Notes: generated by a model from the sequence alone, not told the origin. DNA of 64,000 nt from Acidobacteriota bacterium (GCA_035529075.1 DATKXK010000015.1:228893-292892), one strand, 5' to 3'. Counted from the first letter of the stretch, positions 40,746 through 50,348 are shown. Made by a program: numbers and translations.

Positions 40746-42836
40746 ATGTTCAGGAAACGCTCTCTCGCCGTTTTGCCGGTCGCTCTGGTTCTGGCGGCGA
40801 CCATGGCGCTGCTTATGACCGGTTGCAGTTCCAAGAGTACCGATGACGCCGCCGCGGATAACACCACCGTCGCGGTGACCGCCAGCCCCACGTCCATAGT
40901 CTCTGGAGAAACCTCGGTGGTCGAGGCTACCGTGGCTGCGGGCACGGTCGGAATACCCGATATGGTCGTAACCTTCAGCGTTACGCCTTCGGACGCCGGT
41001 TACTTTACGCCTGCCATCGATACCACTGACGCCACCGGCGTGGCCGCCACCATATTCACGGCCACCACGTCAGGATCGATCACGATCACAGCCGGCCTGG
41101 CCGGCACGTCATTGACGGCCACGGTCGGTGTGGCCGTAGCCGAGGACCAGTCCGGCGGCTCGGGCAACATCAGCATGAACGCGTCACCCACGCTGCTCCT
41201 GGCCAACGGCAGTGACACCTCAAGTATCACCGTAACCGTGCGCGATGAACTGGGCCAGCCGGCCCCGGATTCGACCATGATCAAGATCGCCTCCGGCGAG
41301 AAGTTTGTCGATATCGACGGTAACGGTTACTGGTCCGAGGGCATTGACTCGCTGGTGTTTGACGCCAACGCCAACGGTCAGTGGGACGCGCTTGGACTCA
41401 TTCCGTCGGTCGCCTTCACCTCCGGCGGTACCGGCAACGCCACGGTCGATTTCGTATCGGGTTTCGACGCCGTGACGGTCTATATCAAAGTCACAATCGA
41501 TGACAACGGGATCAGCGGCAGCGCGGAGCTTTCCCTGCAACTGTCGCCGGACGCCACGATCAGCTCGATTTATCTGGCTTCCGATTCGATGCAGCTTTCG
41601 GTCAAGCAGACCGGGGGCATAGAGACCGGCCTTCTGCGCGCTACGGGCTTTGATTTCAACGGCAATGCCGTCCCCGAGGGGCTGGCGGTCAATTTCATTA
41701 TTATTGACGGGCCGGGCGGCAACGAGCACCTGGGTAACGTCGGCTACGGGCCGTACCAGGCGGTCACCAACAGCCAGGGCATCGCCACTGCCACCATCCA
41801 CTCCGGTACCGTCTCGGGAACCGTCCGTATCCGCGCCTATGCTGACACGGTGCTCTCCAACGCCACCCAGGTGTTGATCTCGGCCGGTCCTCCCGCCTAT
41901 ATCGTGGTGGGTGCCGAGAAGTGCAACGTCGACTACTGGGACAACGTGGCTGAAGAAAACATCGTCACGGCCGTAGTTTCGGATATCTACCTCAACCCCG
42001 TCAATGATTCGACCGTCGTGTACTTCTCGACCGACGAAGGTACCATGGTGTCGCACCTGGAGCGCACCAAGGATCACGAAGGGATTGCCTCGTCCGTCTG
42101 GTTCAGCGGCAACAACGTGGCCACGGCTGACGGCGTGGTGATGGTGATTGCCGAGACGTCCGGCGGTACCGTCGCCGACACTTCCGCATTCTTCAATACG
42201 CACTTCCCGGCGGTCATCAGCGTCACCGGCTGGCAGACTAGCCTACTGGCCGACGGCGAGGCGAGCTTCTCCGTTTGGGTCGACGCCGTAGATCTCAACG
42301 GCAACCCGGTCATCAGCGGCACCGCTTTCAAGGCTGACGCCCAGTACCTGAAGGTCGCCGGAGGCACCTTTGAGGACGGCTGTTACTCTTCGTCCGCCCG
42401 CGTAAAGGTTCAGTCCAACACGCTGACCATGGACGCTTCGGTCACGGGTGTCAACGACGACGGTGTCGGGGCGATCGACTACGTGACCTACTGGCACGAT
42501 GCCGGAGCTTCCGCGACGCAGCCGTGCTCGCTGCTGACCGGTTACGCCTACCGAGGTGCCTGCGCCATCAATGCCCAGAGCAACGCCGCGGTCGGTGAGG
42601 CCGTTAACCTGACCGTCACGATCAAGGACCGCTGGGGCAATCCGCTGGCCGACCATACGCTCAATATGGTGGCCTCCGTCGGCGTCGTCACCGGGGCTAG
42701 CCAGAAAACCGACTCCTACGGTGAGGCGGTCGGCTTCACCTGGACGCCCGGTGGAATCGGCACGGCTACCATCACCGTCACGGATATGGACCCGCGCGGG
42801 GGTGTCGTGTTGACCCACCGCATCACCGTAGAATAA
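40746..42836 (+). CDS. Lipoprotein with repeated Ig-like (Big/invasin) domains
   Basis: 696 residues. The lipobox is MALLMTGC, with the cysteine near residue 27. The mature chain is rich in Thr, Ser, Gly, Ala and Asp. It is made of bacterial Ig-like repeats of about 90-100 residues, recognisable by ASPTSIVSGETSVVEATV, then MNASPTLLLANGSDTSSITV and VTSGVGAVNL-type edges such as AVGEAVNLTVTIKDRWGNPL near the end. Such proteins are surface adhesins or structural lipoproteins. It directly follows the pilus secretin, separated by a terminator, so it is likely transcribed on its own. A terminator at 42868-42905 closes it. Confidence 0.88.
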   Translation: MFRKRSLAVLPVALVLAATMALLMTGCSSKSTDDAAADNTTVAVTASPTSIVSGETSVVEATVAAGTVGIPDMVVTFSVTPSDAGYFTPAIDTTDATGVAATIFTATTSGSITITAGLAGTSLTATVGVAVAEDQSGGSGNISMNASPTLLLANGSDTSSITVTVRDELGQPAPDSTMIKIASGEKFVDIDGNGYWSEGIDSLVFDANANGQWDALGLIPSVAFTSGGTGNATVDFVSGFDAVTVYIKVTIDDNGISGSAELSLQLSPDATISSIYLASDSMQLSVKQTGGIETGLLRATGFDFNGNAVPEGLAVNFIIIDGPGGNEHLGNVGYGPYQAVTNSQGIATATIHSGTVSGTVRIRAYADTVLSNATQVLISAGPPAYIVVGAEKCNVDYWDNVAEENIVTAVVSDIYLNPVNDSTVVYFSTDEGTMVSHLERTKDHEGIASSVWFSGNNVATADGVVMVIAETSGGTVADTSAFFNTHFPAVISVTGWQTSLLADGEASFSVWVDAVDLNGNPVISGTAFKADAQYLKVAGGTFEDGCYSSSARVKVQSNTLTMDASVTGVNDDGVGAIDYVTYWHDAGASATQPCSLLTGYAYRGACAINAQSNAAVGEAVNLTVTIKDRWGNPLADHTLNMVASVGVVTGASQKTDSYGEAVGFTWTPGGIGTATITVTDMDPRGGVVLTHRITVE

Positions 42837-42867
42837 CTTTCGTCCGTACCAATCGAATTTGTTTGAT

Positions 42868-42905
42868 GCCGGAGAGGAATGAGGGGACTCCTCTCCGGCG
42901 TTTTT
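42868..42905 (+). terminator. Terminator after the Ig-like lipoprotein gene
   Basis: GCCGGAGAGG (42868-42877) and CCTCTCCGGC (42890-42899) form a 10-bp stem, followed by GTTTTT. Confidence 0.9.
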
Positions 42906-42960
42906 ATTAACACGTCAAAAAGCCCTTTTGCTCGCCGGTCCTTTTTCATACCTTTTTGGC

Positions 42961-44628
42961 ATGTCCAGGACAGTTGTAACCGAGATTACCGGCCAGACCA
43001 GTATTTCGCTTGCCTTTGAACGAATCGCCGCCGCTTACGCGCGGCGTCCCGCATTCATAGGCAAGGGCGGCCTCGGGTCGGCATATACCTACGCCGAGGT
43101 TTCCGACCTCGTTCGTGCCCTTGCCGCCGGTCTGGCCGGCGAGCCGTACCGGCACAGAAACGAGGTCGCCCTGGTTTCGGAGAACCGTCCCGAGTGGCCC
43201 GTTGCCTACCTGGCGGTACTTGCCGCCGGGAAAACCGTCGTGCCCATTGACCCAAACCTCAAACCGAAGGAGTTGAGCTACGTTCTTGAGCACGCCGATA
43301 TCGGCTTGGTGTTCTGCTCCGGCCGATTCGAACAAACTCTCTTGCAGCTCAGGACCGGGCTGACCGTCTTCTCCTTCGAGGAAAACTCACCCCATAGCTG
43401 GACACGGCTTGGCACGGCCGCTGTTCCGTGGGAGAATACCAGCTTTGCCCGGACGGCTGCGCTTATCTACACCTCCGGGACCACGGGCATCCCGAAAGCC
43501 GTGGAACTGACGCACCGAAACCTGCTGAGCAACGTCGAGGGAGCCAGGCAGGCCCTGGGATTGGATGAGCAGGATGTCTTTATCTCGGTCCTGCCGTTGC
43601 ACCACACTTTCGAAGCCACGTGCGGCTTTCTGACGCCTCTGCTCAGCGGTGCCTCAATCGTCTATGTCCGGTCGTTGAAATCCCGGGAAATACTCGAGGA
43701 TATCGGGCGCAACGGCGGTACCGTGATGTGCGGTGTCCCGTTGCTGTATGAGAAGATGTACCGGTCGATCAACCGCGGCCTTCAGGCGGCGCCTGCGGCA
43801 CGGCGGATGCTGTTTCATCTTCTCTTCGGGCTGTCCGCTCTCGGCTGGCGGCTGGGGCGGAAGTGGGGCCGAAAGCTGTTTCGGCGCCTCAGGCAGAAAG
43901 CGGGGCTTGATAGCATCAGGATGTTCGTATCCGGAGGAGCGGCTATTCCGCCGCGAATCGCCCGCTTTTTCAACCTGGTCGGGTTCGACTTTCTCCAGGG
44001 TTACGGTATGACGGAATGCTCACCCGTTATTTCCGTTAACCGTCCCGACAATATTCGGTTCGGCTCGGTCGGTCCGCCTTTGCCCAATGTCGAGATCAGA
44101 ATCGACCGGCCCGTTGCCGGTGGAGTCGGCGAAATACTGGTTCGCGGGCCCAATGTTTCTCCCGGGTACCGTGGCAATCCCGAACAGACGGCTGAGCTTA
44201 TCCGGGGCGGCTGGCTCCATTCGGGTGACCTGGGGCGCATGAAGGGCGGTCATCTCTGGATCACCGGTCGCGCCAAAAACCTCATCGTTTCGGCCGCCGG
44301 GAAGAACATATATCCCGAGGAGATCGAAGAGCGGCTGGCGGAATCCAGATATGTCCTCGAGGCACTCGTTTTCGGGCGTGACAGGGAAGGCAAGCAGGGA
44401 GAAGAGGTGCACGCGCTTATTGTTCCCGACATGGAGCAGTTCACGGCCGAGTTCGGGTTTGTCGACGGCCACCCGGACGTGGAGAATATCGAGTTCGTGC
44501 TCAAGGGTGTCGTAGGCGAAATCAATCGGCACATGGCTGATTTTAAGCGAATCTCAAACTTTCACGTGCAGCTTGAAGAACTCGAGAAAACCTCGGCCAG
44601 GAAAATCAAGCGCTTCATGTACCGGTGA
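42961..44628 (+). CDS. Long-chain fatty acid--CoA ligase family (AMP-binding) enzyme
   Basis: 555 residues from the ATG at 42961; an upstream TTG frame is less likely. The AMP-binding motif is AALIYTSGTTGIPKAVELTH. The adenylate-forming core continues with GYGMTECSPVISVNRP, LHSGDLGRMKGGHLWITGR and the C-terminal lysine segment SARKIKRF. Activates fatty acids as acyl-CoA, or loads an acyl carrier protein; FadD-type and AasS-type enzymes cannot be told apart here. No partner gene is adjacent, and its end is 27 bp before yjbQ. Confidence 0.9.
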   Translation: MSRTVVTEITGQTSISLAFERIAAAYARRPAFIGKGGLGSAYTYAEVSDLVRALAAGLAGEPYRHRNEVALVSENRPEWPVAYLAVLAAGKTVVPIDPNLKPKELSYVLEHADIGLVFCSGRFEQTLLQLRTGLTVFSFEENSPHSWTRLGTAAVPWENTSFARTAALIYTSGTTGIPKAVELTHRNLLSNVEGARQALGLDEQDVFISVLPLHHTFEATCGFLTPLLSGASIVYVRSLKSREILEDIGRNGGTVMCGVPLLYEKMYRSINRGLQAAPAARRMLFHLLFGLSALGWRLGRKWGRKLFRRLRQKAGLDSIRMFVSGGAAIPPRIARFFNLVGFDFLQGYGMTECSPVISVNRPDNIRFGSVGPPLPNVEIRIDRPVAGGVGEILVRGPNVSPGYRGNPEQTAELIRGGWLHSGDLGRMKGGHLWITGRAKNLIVSAAGKNIYPEEIEERLAESRYVLEALVFGRDREGKQGEEVHALIVPDMEQFTAEFGFVDGHPDVENIEFVLKGVVGEINRHMADFKRISNFHVQLEELEKTSARKIKRFMYR

Positions 44629-44655
44629 GTTCGGCCTGCAACCGGTCAGGCGGTA

Positions 44656-45081
44656 ATGATGACTGAAACGCGGGAAATCCAGTTCAAGACCAGGGGCGAC
44701 GGCGATATCATTGACATCACGTCGAAGATAGAGCAGGCCGTAAGGGCCTCCGCGATCACCTCCGGTGTAGTCACTGTCTTTGTCCCCGGGTCCACCGGCG
44801 GGGTTACTACCATCGAGTTCGAACCGGGTCTTTTGCAGGATATGCCGCAGCTCATGGAGAAGCTGATCCCGTCGGGGCGTCCTTACAAGCACGATGAGAC
44901 ATGGCACGACGGTAATGGTTTCTCGCACCTTCGGTCGTCACTCATCGGCCCCGGTATCACCGTTCCCTTCAGCGACTCCCGGCTTCTTCTCGGCACCTGG
45001 CAACAGGTCGTCTTTCTGGAGTTCGACAACCGCGCCCGTTCCCGCCGGGTGATTCTTCAGGTCATGGGCGACGCCGGATGA
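44656..45081 (+). CDS. YjbQ/UPF0047 family protein
   Basis: 141 residues, the full length of the family. Signature: SGVVTVFVPGSTGGVTTIEF in the centre, then HDGNGFSHLRSSLIGPGITVPF, with histidines expected to bind metal or substrate, and GTWQQVVFLEFD near the end. Family members show weak thiamine-phosphate synthase activity in E. coli, but the true role is uncertain. The last bases overlap mtnA (ATGA), so the two are co-translated. Confidence 0.92.
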   Translation: MMTETREIQFKTRGDGDIIDITSKIEQAVRASAITSGVVTVFVPGSTGGVTTIEFEPGLLQDMPQLMEKLIPSGRPYKHDETWHDGNGFSHLRSSLIGPGITVPFSDSRLLLGTWQQVVFLEFDNRARSRRVILQVMGDAG

Positions 45082-46085
45082 AAGTGAAACCCCTGGAACG
45101 CGTGGGCGACAGCCTGCGCGTAATAGACCAGACCGAACTTCCCGGTAAACTGGTCTACAGGCGTCTGGACGACTACCAGGACGTCATCGAGAGTATCCGG
45201 AGCCTGAGGGTTCGGGGGGCGCCCGCCATAGGAATCGCAGCGGCCTACGGGCTTGCCATCGCCGCCCGGCAGGCAACCTCCCTTGATCCGGCCTATCTCA
45301 GGACCGTCGGCGACCGGTTCAAGGCCGCCCGCCCGACGGCGGTGAACCTCTCCTGGGCGGTTGACCGAGTCCTTGATTCAATTGCCCGCGCGCAACCGGG
45401 TTCCGGGCCGGAAATGGTCGAGTTTCTGTGGCGGCAGGCCGAAGCCATCCACGATGAAGACCGCCTTATGTGCGCACGCATCGGCGAACACGGTGCTCAG
45501 TTGATCGGGGACGGCGCTGTCGTTCTCACCCACTGCAACGCCGGTGCTCTGGCCACGGGCGGCATTGGCACGGCCCTGGGCGTCATCTACACCTGCCGCG
45601 ACCAGGGTAAAAACCTCCGCGTATACGCCGACGAAACCCGGCCGCTCCTTCAGGGGGCGCGGCTTACGGCGTGGGAACTGCAACAGGAGGGTATCGACGT
45701 CACCCTGATCTGCGACAGTACGGCCGGAATGCTCATGCAGCAGGGGGAAATCCACTTTGTTCTGGTCGGCGCCGACCGGATCGCGAAAAACGGCGACACG
45801 GCCAACAAAATCGGCACCTATACGCTGGCCGTGCTCGCCAAGGAGCACGGGATACCGTTCTATGTTGCCGCACCGTCCTCCACCTTCGACCCTTCGATCG
45901 ATGCGGGCGATCAGATAATAATTGAGGAACGGGCCTCTCACGAAGTGACGCGCAGCTTCGGAACGCGAACGGCTCCGGAGGGGGTGTCGGTCTATTCGCC
46001 TGCTTTCGACGTTACGCCGCAACGACTTATAACCGGTTTTATCACCGATGAGGGCGTCAAGCCGGGCGGAAGAGCGCCGGCCTGA
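45078..46085 (+). CDS. mtnA: S-methyl-5-thioribose-1-phosphate isomerase
   Basis: 335 residues. The family motifs are present: RVRGAPAIGIAAAYGLAIA, LTHCNAGALATGGIGTALG with the catalytic cysteine, and GADRIAKNGDTANKIGTY with the catalytic aspartate. It is an aldose-ketose isomerase of the methionine salvage pathway, related to eIF2B subunits. No other salvage genes are adjacent. A related ribose-1,5-bisphosphate isomerase activity is possible but less likely. Confidence 0.94.
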   Translation: MKVKPLERVGDSLRVIDQTELPGKLVYRRLDDYQDVIESIRSLRVRGAPAIGIAAAYGLAIAARQATSLDPAYLRTVGDRFKAARPTAVNLSWAVDRVLDSIARAQPGSGPEMVEFLWRQAEAIHDEDRLMCARIGEHGAQLIGDGAVVLTHCNAGALATGGIGTALGVIYTCRDQGKNLRVYADETRPLLQGARLTAWELQQEGIDVTLICDSTAGMLMQQGEIHFVLVGADRIAKNGDTANKIGTYTLAVLAKEHGIPFYVAAPSSTFDPSIDAGDQIIIEERASHEVTRSFGTRTAPEGVSVYSPAFDVTPQRLITGFITDEGVKPGGRAPA

Positions 46086-46171
46086 TTGCCATCGAGACGT
46101 ACCGCCGTTTTTAAGGTTGCCCGCCCGGCGTCCGATACATACATAGTACTCCGCTGTGAAAGGCACCCGTG

Positions 46172-46801
46172 ATGCGCAGGACGAAACGACAGCTTAAGGC
46201 CCTGGCGGCGCTGAACCACGACCTGTTTGACGCCGCCGTCTGCACTCCGCCCGCCTCGGCCACGCTGTATACGAAAATCAGGCAGGAGGCCGGCCAGCGC
46301 CTTGACACGGCGGCGCTGTGCTTTGACGTACCCCGGCCGGAGTTGCCGTCGGTGCCGGAGCTTTACAGGCTCTTTGACCGGTACAACTGGATGTATTTTG
46401 ACGGCAAGCTGCCACGAGCGCGCATCGAATACTCAAAACGGATGTCATCGGCCGGATCATACACTCCTGAAGAGAAGCTGATCCGGATGGGCCGCAAGTA
46501 CCACGGCGTTTTCCCCGGTGAGGTCTCCGATACGCTCAAGCACGAAATGATCCATCTGCTCCATATTCAGCATAACGATGCTTTCAAAGCTGAGGCCGCC
46601 CGGATCGGCGCCTCAGTCAGGGCTAAGGCTCATCCTTCCCTGCGCAAACCACCGCGGTATATCTACGTTTGCCGACATTGCGGAAGAGAATACCCCCGCC
46701 AGCGCCGGTTGCGAATGGCCTCCTGCGGCCATTGTTCGCGCGCGGGCCGGTTCGACCCTCGGTTTAAACTCAAGCTGAAGGCGTCCGCCAGCAGACGTTA
46801 G
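46172..46801 (+). CDS. SprT-like zinc metalloprotease-fold protein
   Basis: 209 residues from the ATG at 46172 (a GTG one codon earlier is possible). The SprT-like domain starts near residue 70 (LYRLFDRYNWMYFDGKLP), and its zinc site is HEMIHLLHIQHND, i.e. HExxH with a further histidine. A C-terminal zinc ribbon is visible as CRHCG ... CGHCS. The layout matches the bacterial SprT group and the SPRTN protease core; a role in DNA-protein crosslink repair is suggested only by that relation. It ends 450 bp before the ribosomal protein operon. Confidence 0.88.
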   Translation: MRRTKRQLKALAALNHDLFDAAVCTPPASATLYTKIRQEAGQRLDTAALCFDVPRPELPSVPELYRLFDRYNWMYFDGKLPRARIEYSKRMSSAGSYTPEEKLIRMGRKYHGVFPGEVSDTLKHEMIHLLHIQHNDAFKAEAARIGASVRAKAHPSLRKPPRYIYVCRHCGREYPRQRRLRMASCGHCSRAGRFDPRFKLKLKASASRR

Positions 46802-47259
46802 CTGCCGGCCGTCCCCGCGCCCACTGCGAGCGCTTCTGTTCAGTGCATATGCAGGAACCGTCGCGGGCAGTCTGTGACCCTCAGACCGGAAAAAAGCTGG
46901 GCAACTTAGGATGCCGGGGAAACAAAGCCCCGGGCGGGCTGTTATATCACCGTTTGCAGCGGTCCGGTCCGCCTGCGGTTGGGCGACAGGAGTGTGGCGG
47001 CTTTCCGTGCGGCCGCCGCTCTGGGCACCGGGTCGCATGCTGACAATAACGCAATTCGTCAGGGCCGTGCGCCGCAGGCTTCGGCCCGTGTAAGCCCATA
47101 TTGCTAAACATCTTGCGATTTTGGCCGACAATCTGATGAGTGAAGCTGATCAGATGCGCCCTCAAAAGGTTAAACGTCGGCTTGACAAAGGTGTTTTTCT
47201 GGTTATATTAACCGACCTTTTGACGCAAGTACTCCCGGAAATCTGGGGATGAGAAGGTG
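46802..47259. other. Intergenic region with GC-rich hairpins before the rplM operon
   Basis: About 455 bp without a gene. The segment 46860-47100 has several strong stems: CCGGGG (46914-46919) with CCCCGG (46928-46933), GGCGGC (46996-47001) with GCCGCC (47012-47017), and GGGCCG with CGGCCC near 47062-47087. It matches no riboswitch or housekeeping RNA that I know. Next comes the promoter at 47182-47209. The short open frames here look non-coding. Confidence 0.5.
47182..47209 (+). promoter_or_regulatory. Promoter of the rplM-rpsI operon
   Basis: TTGACA (47182-47187), 16 bp, TATATT (47204-47209), giving a leader of about 45 nt before the start codon. Confidence 0.85.
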
Positions 47260-47691
47260 ATGAAGACATTTATACCGAAAATCGATCCGGCCGCGCGTGA
47301 GTGGATAGTCGTGGATCTCAACGGAGCCATCCTCGGCCGCGCAGCCGTGCAGGTTGCCGATATCCTTCGCGGAAAGAACAAACCCACGTTCACGCCGCAT
47401 CTGGATACGGGCGAGCATGTAGTGGCATTGAACGCCTCCGGCCTCAAGGTGACCGGGAAGAAGATATACCAGAATTACTACTACCGGTATACCGGGTATC
47501 CCGGAGGCCTCAGGAGTGTCAGTATGGCTGACCGGATGGCCAAGCATCCGGAAGCTTTATTCCTTTCGACAGTCCGCGGCATGCTGCCGAAGAATCGCCT
47601 GGGCCGGCAGGTGATCAAGAAACTGCACGTGTATGTCGGGTCTGAACACCCGCACCGGGCCCAGAAACCAGTCAAAGTCGAACTAAAATAA
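47260..47691 (+). CDS. rplM: 50S ribosomal protein L13 (uL13)
   Basis: 143 residues from the ATG at 47260; a GTG immediately before it is also possible. Family segments are clear: REWIVVDLNGAILGRAAVQV, YYYRYTGYPGGL and AVRGMLPKNRLGR-like text (here TVRGMLPKNRLGR). One of the first proteins to assemble on 23S rRNA. First gene of the cluster rplM-rpsI, followed by rpsB-tsf-pyrH-frr. L13 is a known autoregulator in some bacteria; the short leader here shows no obvious mimic. Confidence 0.97.
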   Translation: MKTFIPKIDPAAREWIVVDLNGAILGRAAVQVADILRGKNKPTFTPHLDTGEHVVALNASGLKVTGKKIYQNYYYRYTGYPGGLRSVSMADRMAKHPEALFLSTVRGMLPKNRLGRQVIKKLHVYVGSEHPHRAQKPVKVELK

Positions 47692-47706
47692 GCCAATCGA
47701 GAGGAT

Positions 47707-48099
47707 ATGGAAAAAGACGTTTTCATGGCAACCGGTCGACGCAAGGCGGCGGTGGTGCGCGTACGGCTGCAAGCGGGCAATGGCAGCTTTACGGTCAATG
47801 GGCGCGAAGTCGCCGATTATCTCATGCGTGAGGCGTTGATTGAGCTTGCCAGGCGGCCGCTCAAGCTGACAGAGAATCTGGGTGCGTTCGATGTTACCTG
47901 CTCGGCTCATGGCGGCGGTATCTCCGGTCAGGCGGGAGCTATCAGTCTCGCGGTCAGCCGCGCTCTGAATCGCTTCAGCGCCGACTACCGTCCCAGGTTG
48001 CGCAAGGCGGGCTTGCTCACCCGGGATGCGCGCGAAGTGGAGCGCAAGAAATACGGGCAGCCGAAGGCGCGCAAGCGCTTCCAGTATTCGAAGCGGTAG
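47707..48099 (+). CDS. rpsI: 30S ribosomal protein S9 (uS9)
   Basis: 130 residues, 15 bp after rplM. The N-terminal ATGRRKAAVVRVRL, the central GGGISGQAGAISLAVSRAL and the C-terminal KKYGQPKARKRFQYSKR with its final arginine tail (which reaches the P-site tRNA) are all standard. The last residues SKR are invariant in the family. Confidence 0.97.
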   Translation: MEKDVFMATGRRKAAVVRVRLQAGNGSFTVNGREVADYLMREALIELARRPLKLTENLGAFDVTCSAHGGGISGQAGAISLAVSRALNRFSADYRPRLRKAGLLTRDAREVERKKYGQPKARKRFQYSKR

Positions 48100-48232
48100 T
48101 CGCCTGGCTCTGGTCCCCCCTGGGGGGAAATAGGCAGTCCCGGTCGACCTGGCCGGTGGTCCCATGATCCACGGGTTCCGGTTGGGGATGACGCCGGGGT
48201 GAAGTAAACCAATGCTCTTATAAGGGTTTCGA

Positions 48233-49012
48233 ATGATTTCCGAAAAAATGCGAGAATTTCTGGAGGCTGGGGTACATTTCGGCCACCAGACACGCCGCTG
48301 GAATCCCAAAATGAAGCCATTCATCTTTGCGGCGCGAAACGGTATTTACATCATCGACCTCCAGAAGACGATCAATGCGCTGGAGATGGCCAAGAGGAAA
48401 GTGCAGGAGGTCATCCAGAGCGGCAAATCGATCCTGCTTGTCGGTACCAAGAAGCAGGCCAAGGAAGTCATCCACGAGCAGGTGGGGCGCTTCAATTGCT
48501 TCTTCGTCACGGAACGATGGCTGGGCGGTATGCTGACCAACTTCAACACCATCAAGCAGTCGATTAAAAAGCTAAAAGATATCGAGCGGATGCAGGAAGA
48601 CGGCACGGTGGAGAAGTTCACCAAGAAGGAGCGCAACCGGTTTGAAAACCAGGCCGGCAAGCTCCGGAAGATACTCGGCGGTATCAAGGAGATGAACTAT
48701 CTGCCCGGCCTGATGATTGTCGTCGACGCGCGAAAGGAGCAGATTGCCGTTGCTGAGGCCTCCAAGCTGGGCATTCCCATAATAGGCATCATCGACACCA
48801 ACGCCGATCCCGATCCTATCGATTTTCCGATCGCGGCCAACGACGACGCTATCAAGTCGATCCGTGTGATTCTCAGGGACCTTGTTGACTCCGCTCTCGG
48901 AGCCGCAGGCGGTCTGGGTGAGGAGATGGTTCAGAAGGCCGTGGCGGGCGGCGGGACGGCACCGACGAACGCGCCCGCAGCCCCCAGGCGGCAGACGGAC
49001 AACGAAGTGTAA
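48233..49012 (+). CDS. rpsB: 30S ribosomal protein S2 (uS2)
   Basis: 259 residues. Family motifs: LEAGVHFGHQTRRWNPKM, ERWLGGMLTNFNTI and IDTNADPDPIDFPIAANDDA. The C-terminal 25 residues are Ala/Gly/Pro-rich and variable. It is 133 bp after rpsI, a gap large enough for its own leader; S2 often regulates rpsB-tsf in that leader, but no motif is obvious here. Followed by tsf after 15 bp. Confidence 0.97.
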   Translation: MISEKMREFLEAGVHFGHQTRRWNPKMKPFIFAARNGIYIIDLQKTINALEMAKRKVQEVIQSGKSILLVGTKKQAKEVIHEQVGRFNCFFVTERWLGGMLTNFNTIKQSIKKLKDIERMQEDGTVEKFTKKERNRFENQAGKLRKILGGIKEMNYLPGLMIVVDARKEQIAVAEASKLGIPIIGIIDTNADPDPIDFPIAANDDAIKSIRVILRDLVDSALGAAGGLGEEMVQKAVAGGGTAPTNAPAAPRRQTDNEV

Positions 49013-49027
49013 GAAGGTCTTTGGAAG

Positions 49028-49621
49028 ATGGAAATTACAGCAAAGATGGTCAAGGAGCTCCGCGACAAGACCGGGGCCGGCATGATGGACTGCAAGAAAG
49101 CGCTGGGCGAAGCTGAGGGCGACTCTGAGAAGGCGATTGCCGTCCTGCGCGAGAAGGGCATGGCCAGGGCCTCCACGAAACAGGGGCGGGCCACGAGCGA
49201 AGGCGTGATTGCGTCGTACATCCACCCCGGCGACAAGCTGGGTGTTATGGTGGAAATCAACTGCGAGACGGACTTTGTTGCCCGAACCGATCAGTTCAGA
49301 CATTTTGCGCGCGATATCGCTATGCATATAGCAGCGGCTTCCCCTCTCTGCGTCAGGCGCGAAGACCTGGATCCTGAAACGGTGGAAAGAGAAAAAGAGA
49401 TTTACCGTCACCAGGCCGAAGGTGAGGGCAAACCCGCCAAGGTGCTTGACAAGATTGTCTCCGGACGGCTGGACAAGTTCTACACCGAGGTCGTTCTGCT
49501 GGACCAGCCCTACGTAAAGGATAACGATAAGACGGTGGGCGGCCTGGTGCAGGAGACGGTGGGGTCGCTTGGCGAGAACATCGTGGTCAAACGATTCAGC
49601 CGTTTTCGGCTCGGCGAATAA
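49028..49621 (+). CDS. tsf: Elongation factor Ts
   Basis: 197 residues, the short form without the extra dimerisation copy found in E. coli (about 280). The N-terminal UBA-like domain has KELRDKTGAGMMDCKKAL, and the core motif VEINCETDFVARTDQF is present. It reloads EF-Tu with GTP; the start of tuf itself is at 63877. It is directly followed by pyrH. Confidence 0.96.
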   Translation: MEITAKMVKELRDKTGAGMMDCKKALGEAEGDSEKAIAVLREKGMARASTKQGRATSEGVIASYIHPGDKLGVMVEINCETDFVARTDQFRHFARDIAMHIAAASPLCVRREDLDPETVEREKEIYRHQAEGEGKPAKVLDKIVSGRLDKFYTEVVLLDQPYVKDNDKTVGGLVQETVGSLGENIVVKRFSRFRLGE

Positions 49622-49622
49622 C

Positions 49623-50348
49623 ATGGAATCCGACAGTAGCAGCGCCAAGTATAAACGAGTCCTGATAAAAATCTCCGGCGAAGCCCTCATGGGTCAGCGC
49701 CAGTTCGGGATTGATTCTCCGACTGTCGAAACCATTTGTCATCAAATCAAGGAAATCAGAGATCTCAAGATCGAAACCGGCGTCGTCGTCGGTGGCGGCA
49801 ATATCTTTCGCGGCCTGAACGCCTCCGAGCGGGGCATGGATCGCGTCACCGCCGACAGCATGGGCATGCTTGCGACGGTCATGAATTCGCTGGCCATGAT
49901 GGACACGCTGGAGAAAATGGGCATTTTCACCCGCGTGATGTCGGCGGTGCAGATGGAGTCTTTTGCCGAGCCGTACATACGTCGCCGCGCCATTCGTCAC
50001 ATGGAAAAGGGCAGGCTCGTCATTCTGGCGGCCGGCACCGGCAATCCGTATTTCTCGACCGACACCGCTGCCTCCCTGCGAGCCATGGAGGTTAGTGCCG
50101 ATCTGATGATCAAGGCGACCAACGTCGACGGTGTCTATTCGGCTGACCCGAAAAAGGTCGAGGATGCCCGCTTCTTTCCCCGACTCACCTACATGGATCT
50201 GGTGTCCAAGGACCTGCGCGTCATGGATCTGACCGCCGTATCGCTTCTGAAAGACCACAGAATACCCGTACGGGTAGTCAACATAAACATTCCCAGTGTC
50301 CTTGCACGCGTTGTTAAGGGCGAGGACGTAGGGACACTCATCTGTTGA
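49623..50348 (+). CDS. pyrH: Uridylate kinase
   Basis: 241 residues from the ATG at 49623, one base after the tsf stop; a frame beginning inside tsf is not credible. Aspartokinase-fold motifs: RVLIKISGEALMG, GVVVGGGNIFRG, AAGTGNPYFSTDTAA, and KATNVDGVYSADPKK. Phosphorylates UMP to UDP, the first committed step to UTP and CTP. Family members are hexameric and GTP-activated. Confidence 0.96.
   Translation: MESDSSSAKYKRVLIKISGEALMGQRQFGIDSPTVETICHQIKEIRDLKIETGVVVGGGNIFRGLNASERGMDRVTADSMGMLATVMNSLAMMDTLEKMGIFTRVMSAVQMESFAEPYIRRRAIRHMEKGRLVILAAGTGNPYFSTDTAASLRAMEVSADLMIKATNVDGVYSADPKKVEDARFFPRLTYMDLVSKDLRVMDLTAVSLLKDHRIPVRVVNINIPSVLARVVKGEDVGTLIC

Noticed and set aside
46860..47100. ZTP, c-di-GMP, cobalamin riboswitch, SRP RNA or RNase P RNA
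   Set aside because: Isolated words resemble parts of these (for example CTGGGCA), but the conserved cores are missing or in the wrong order.
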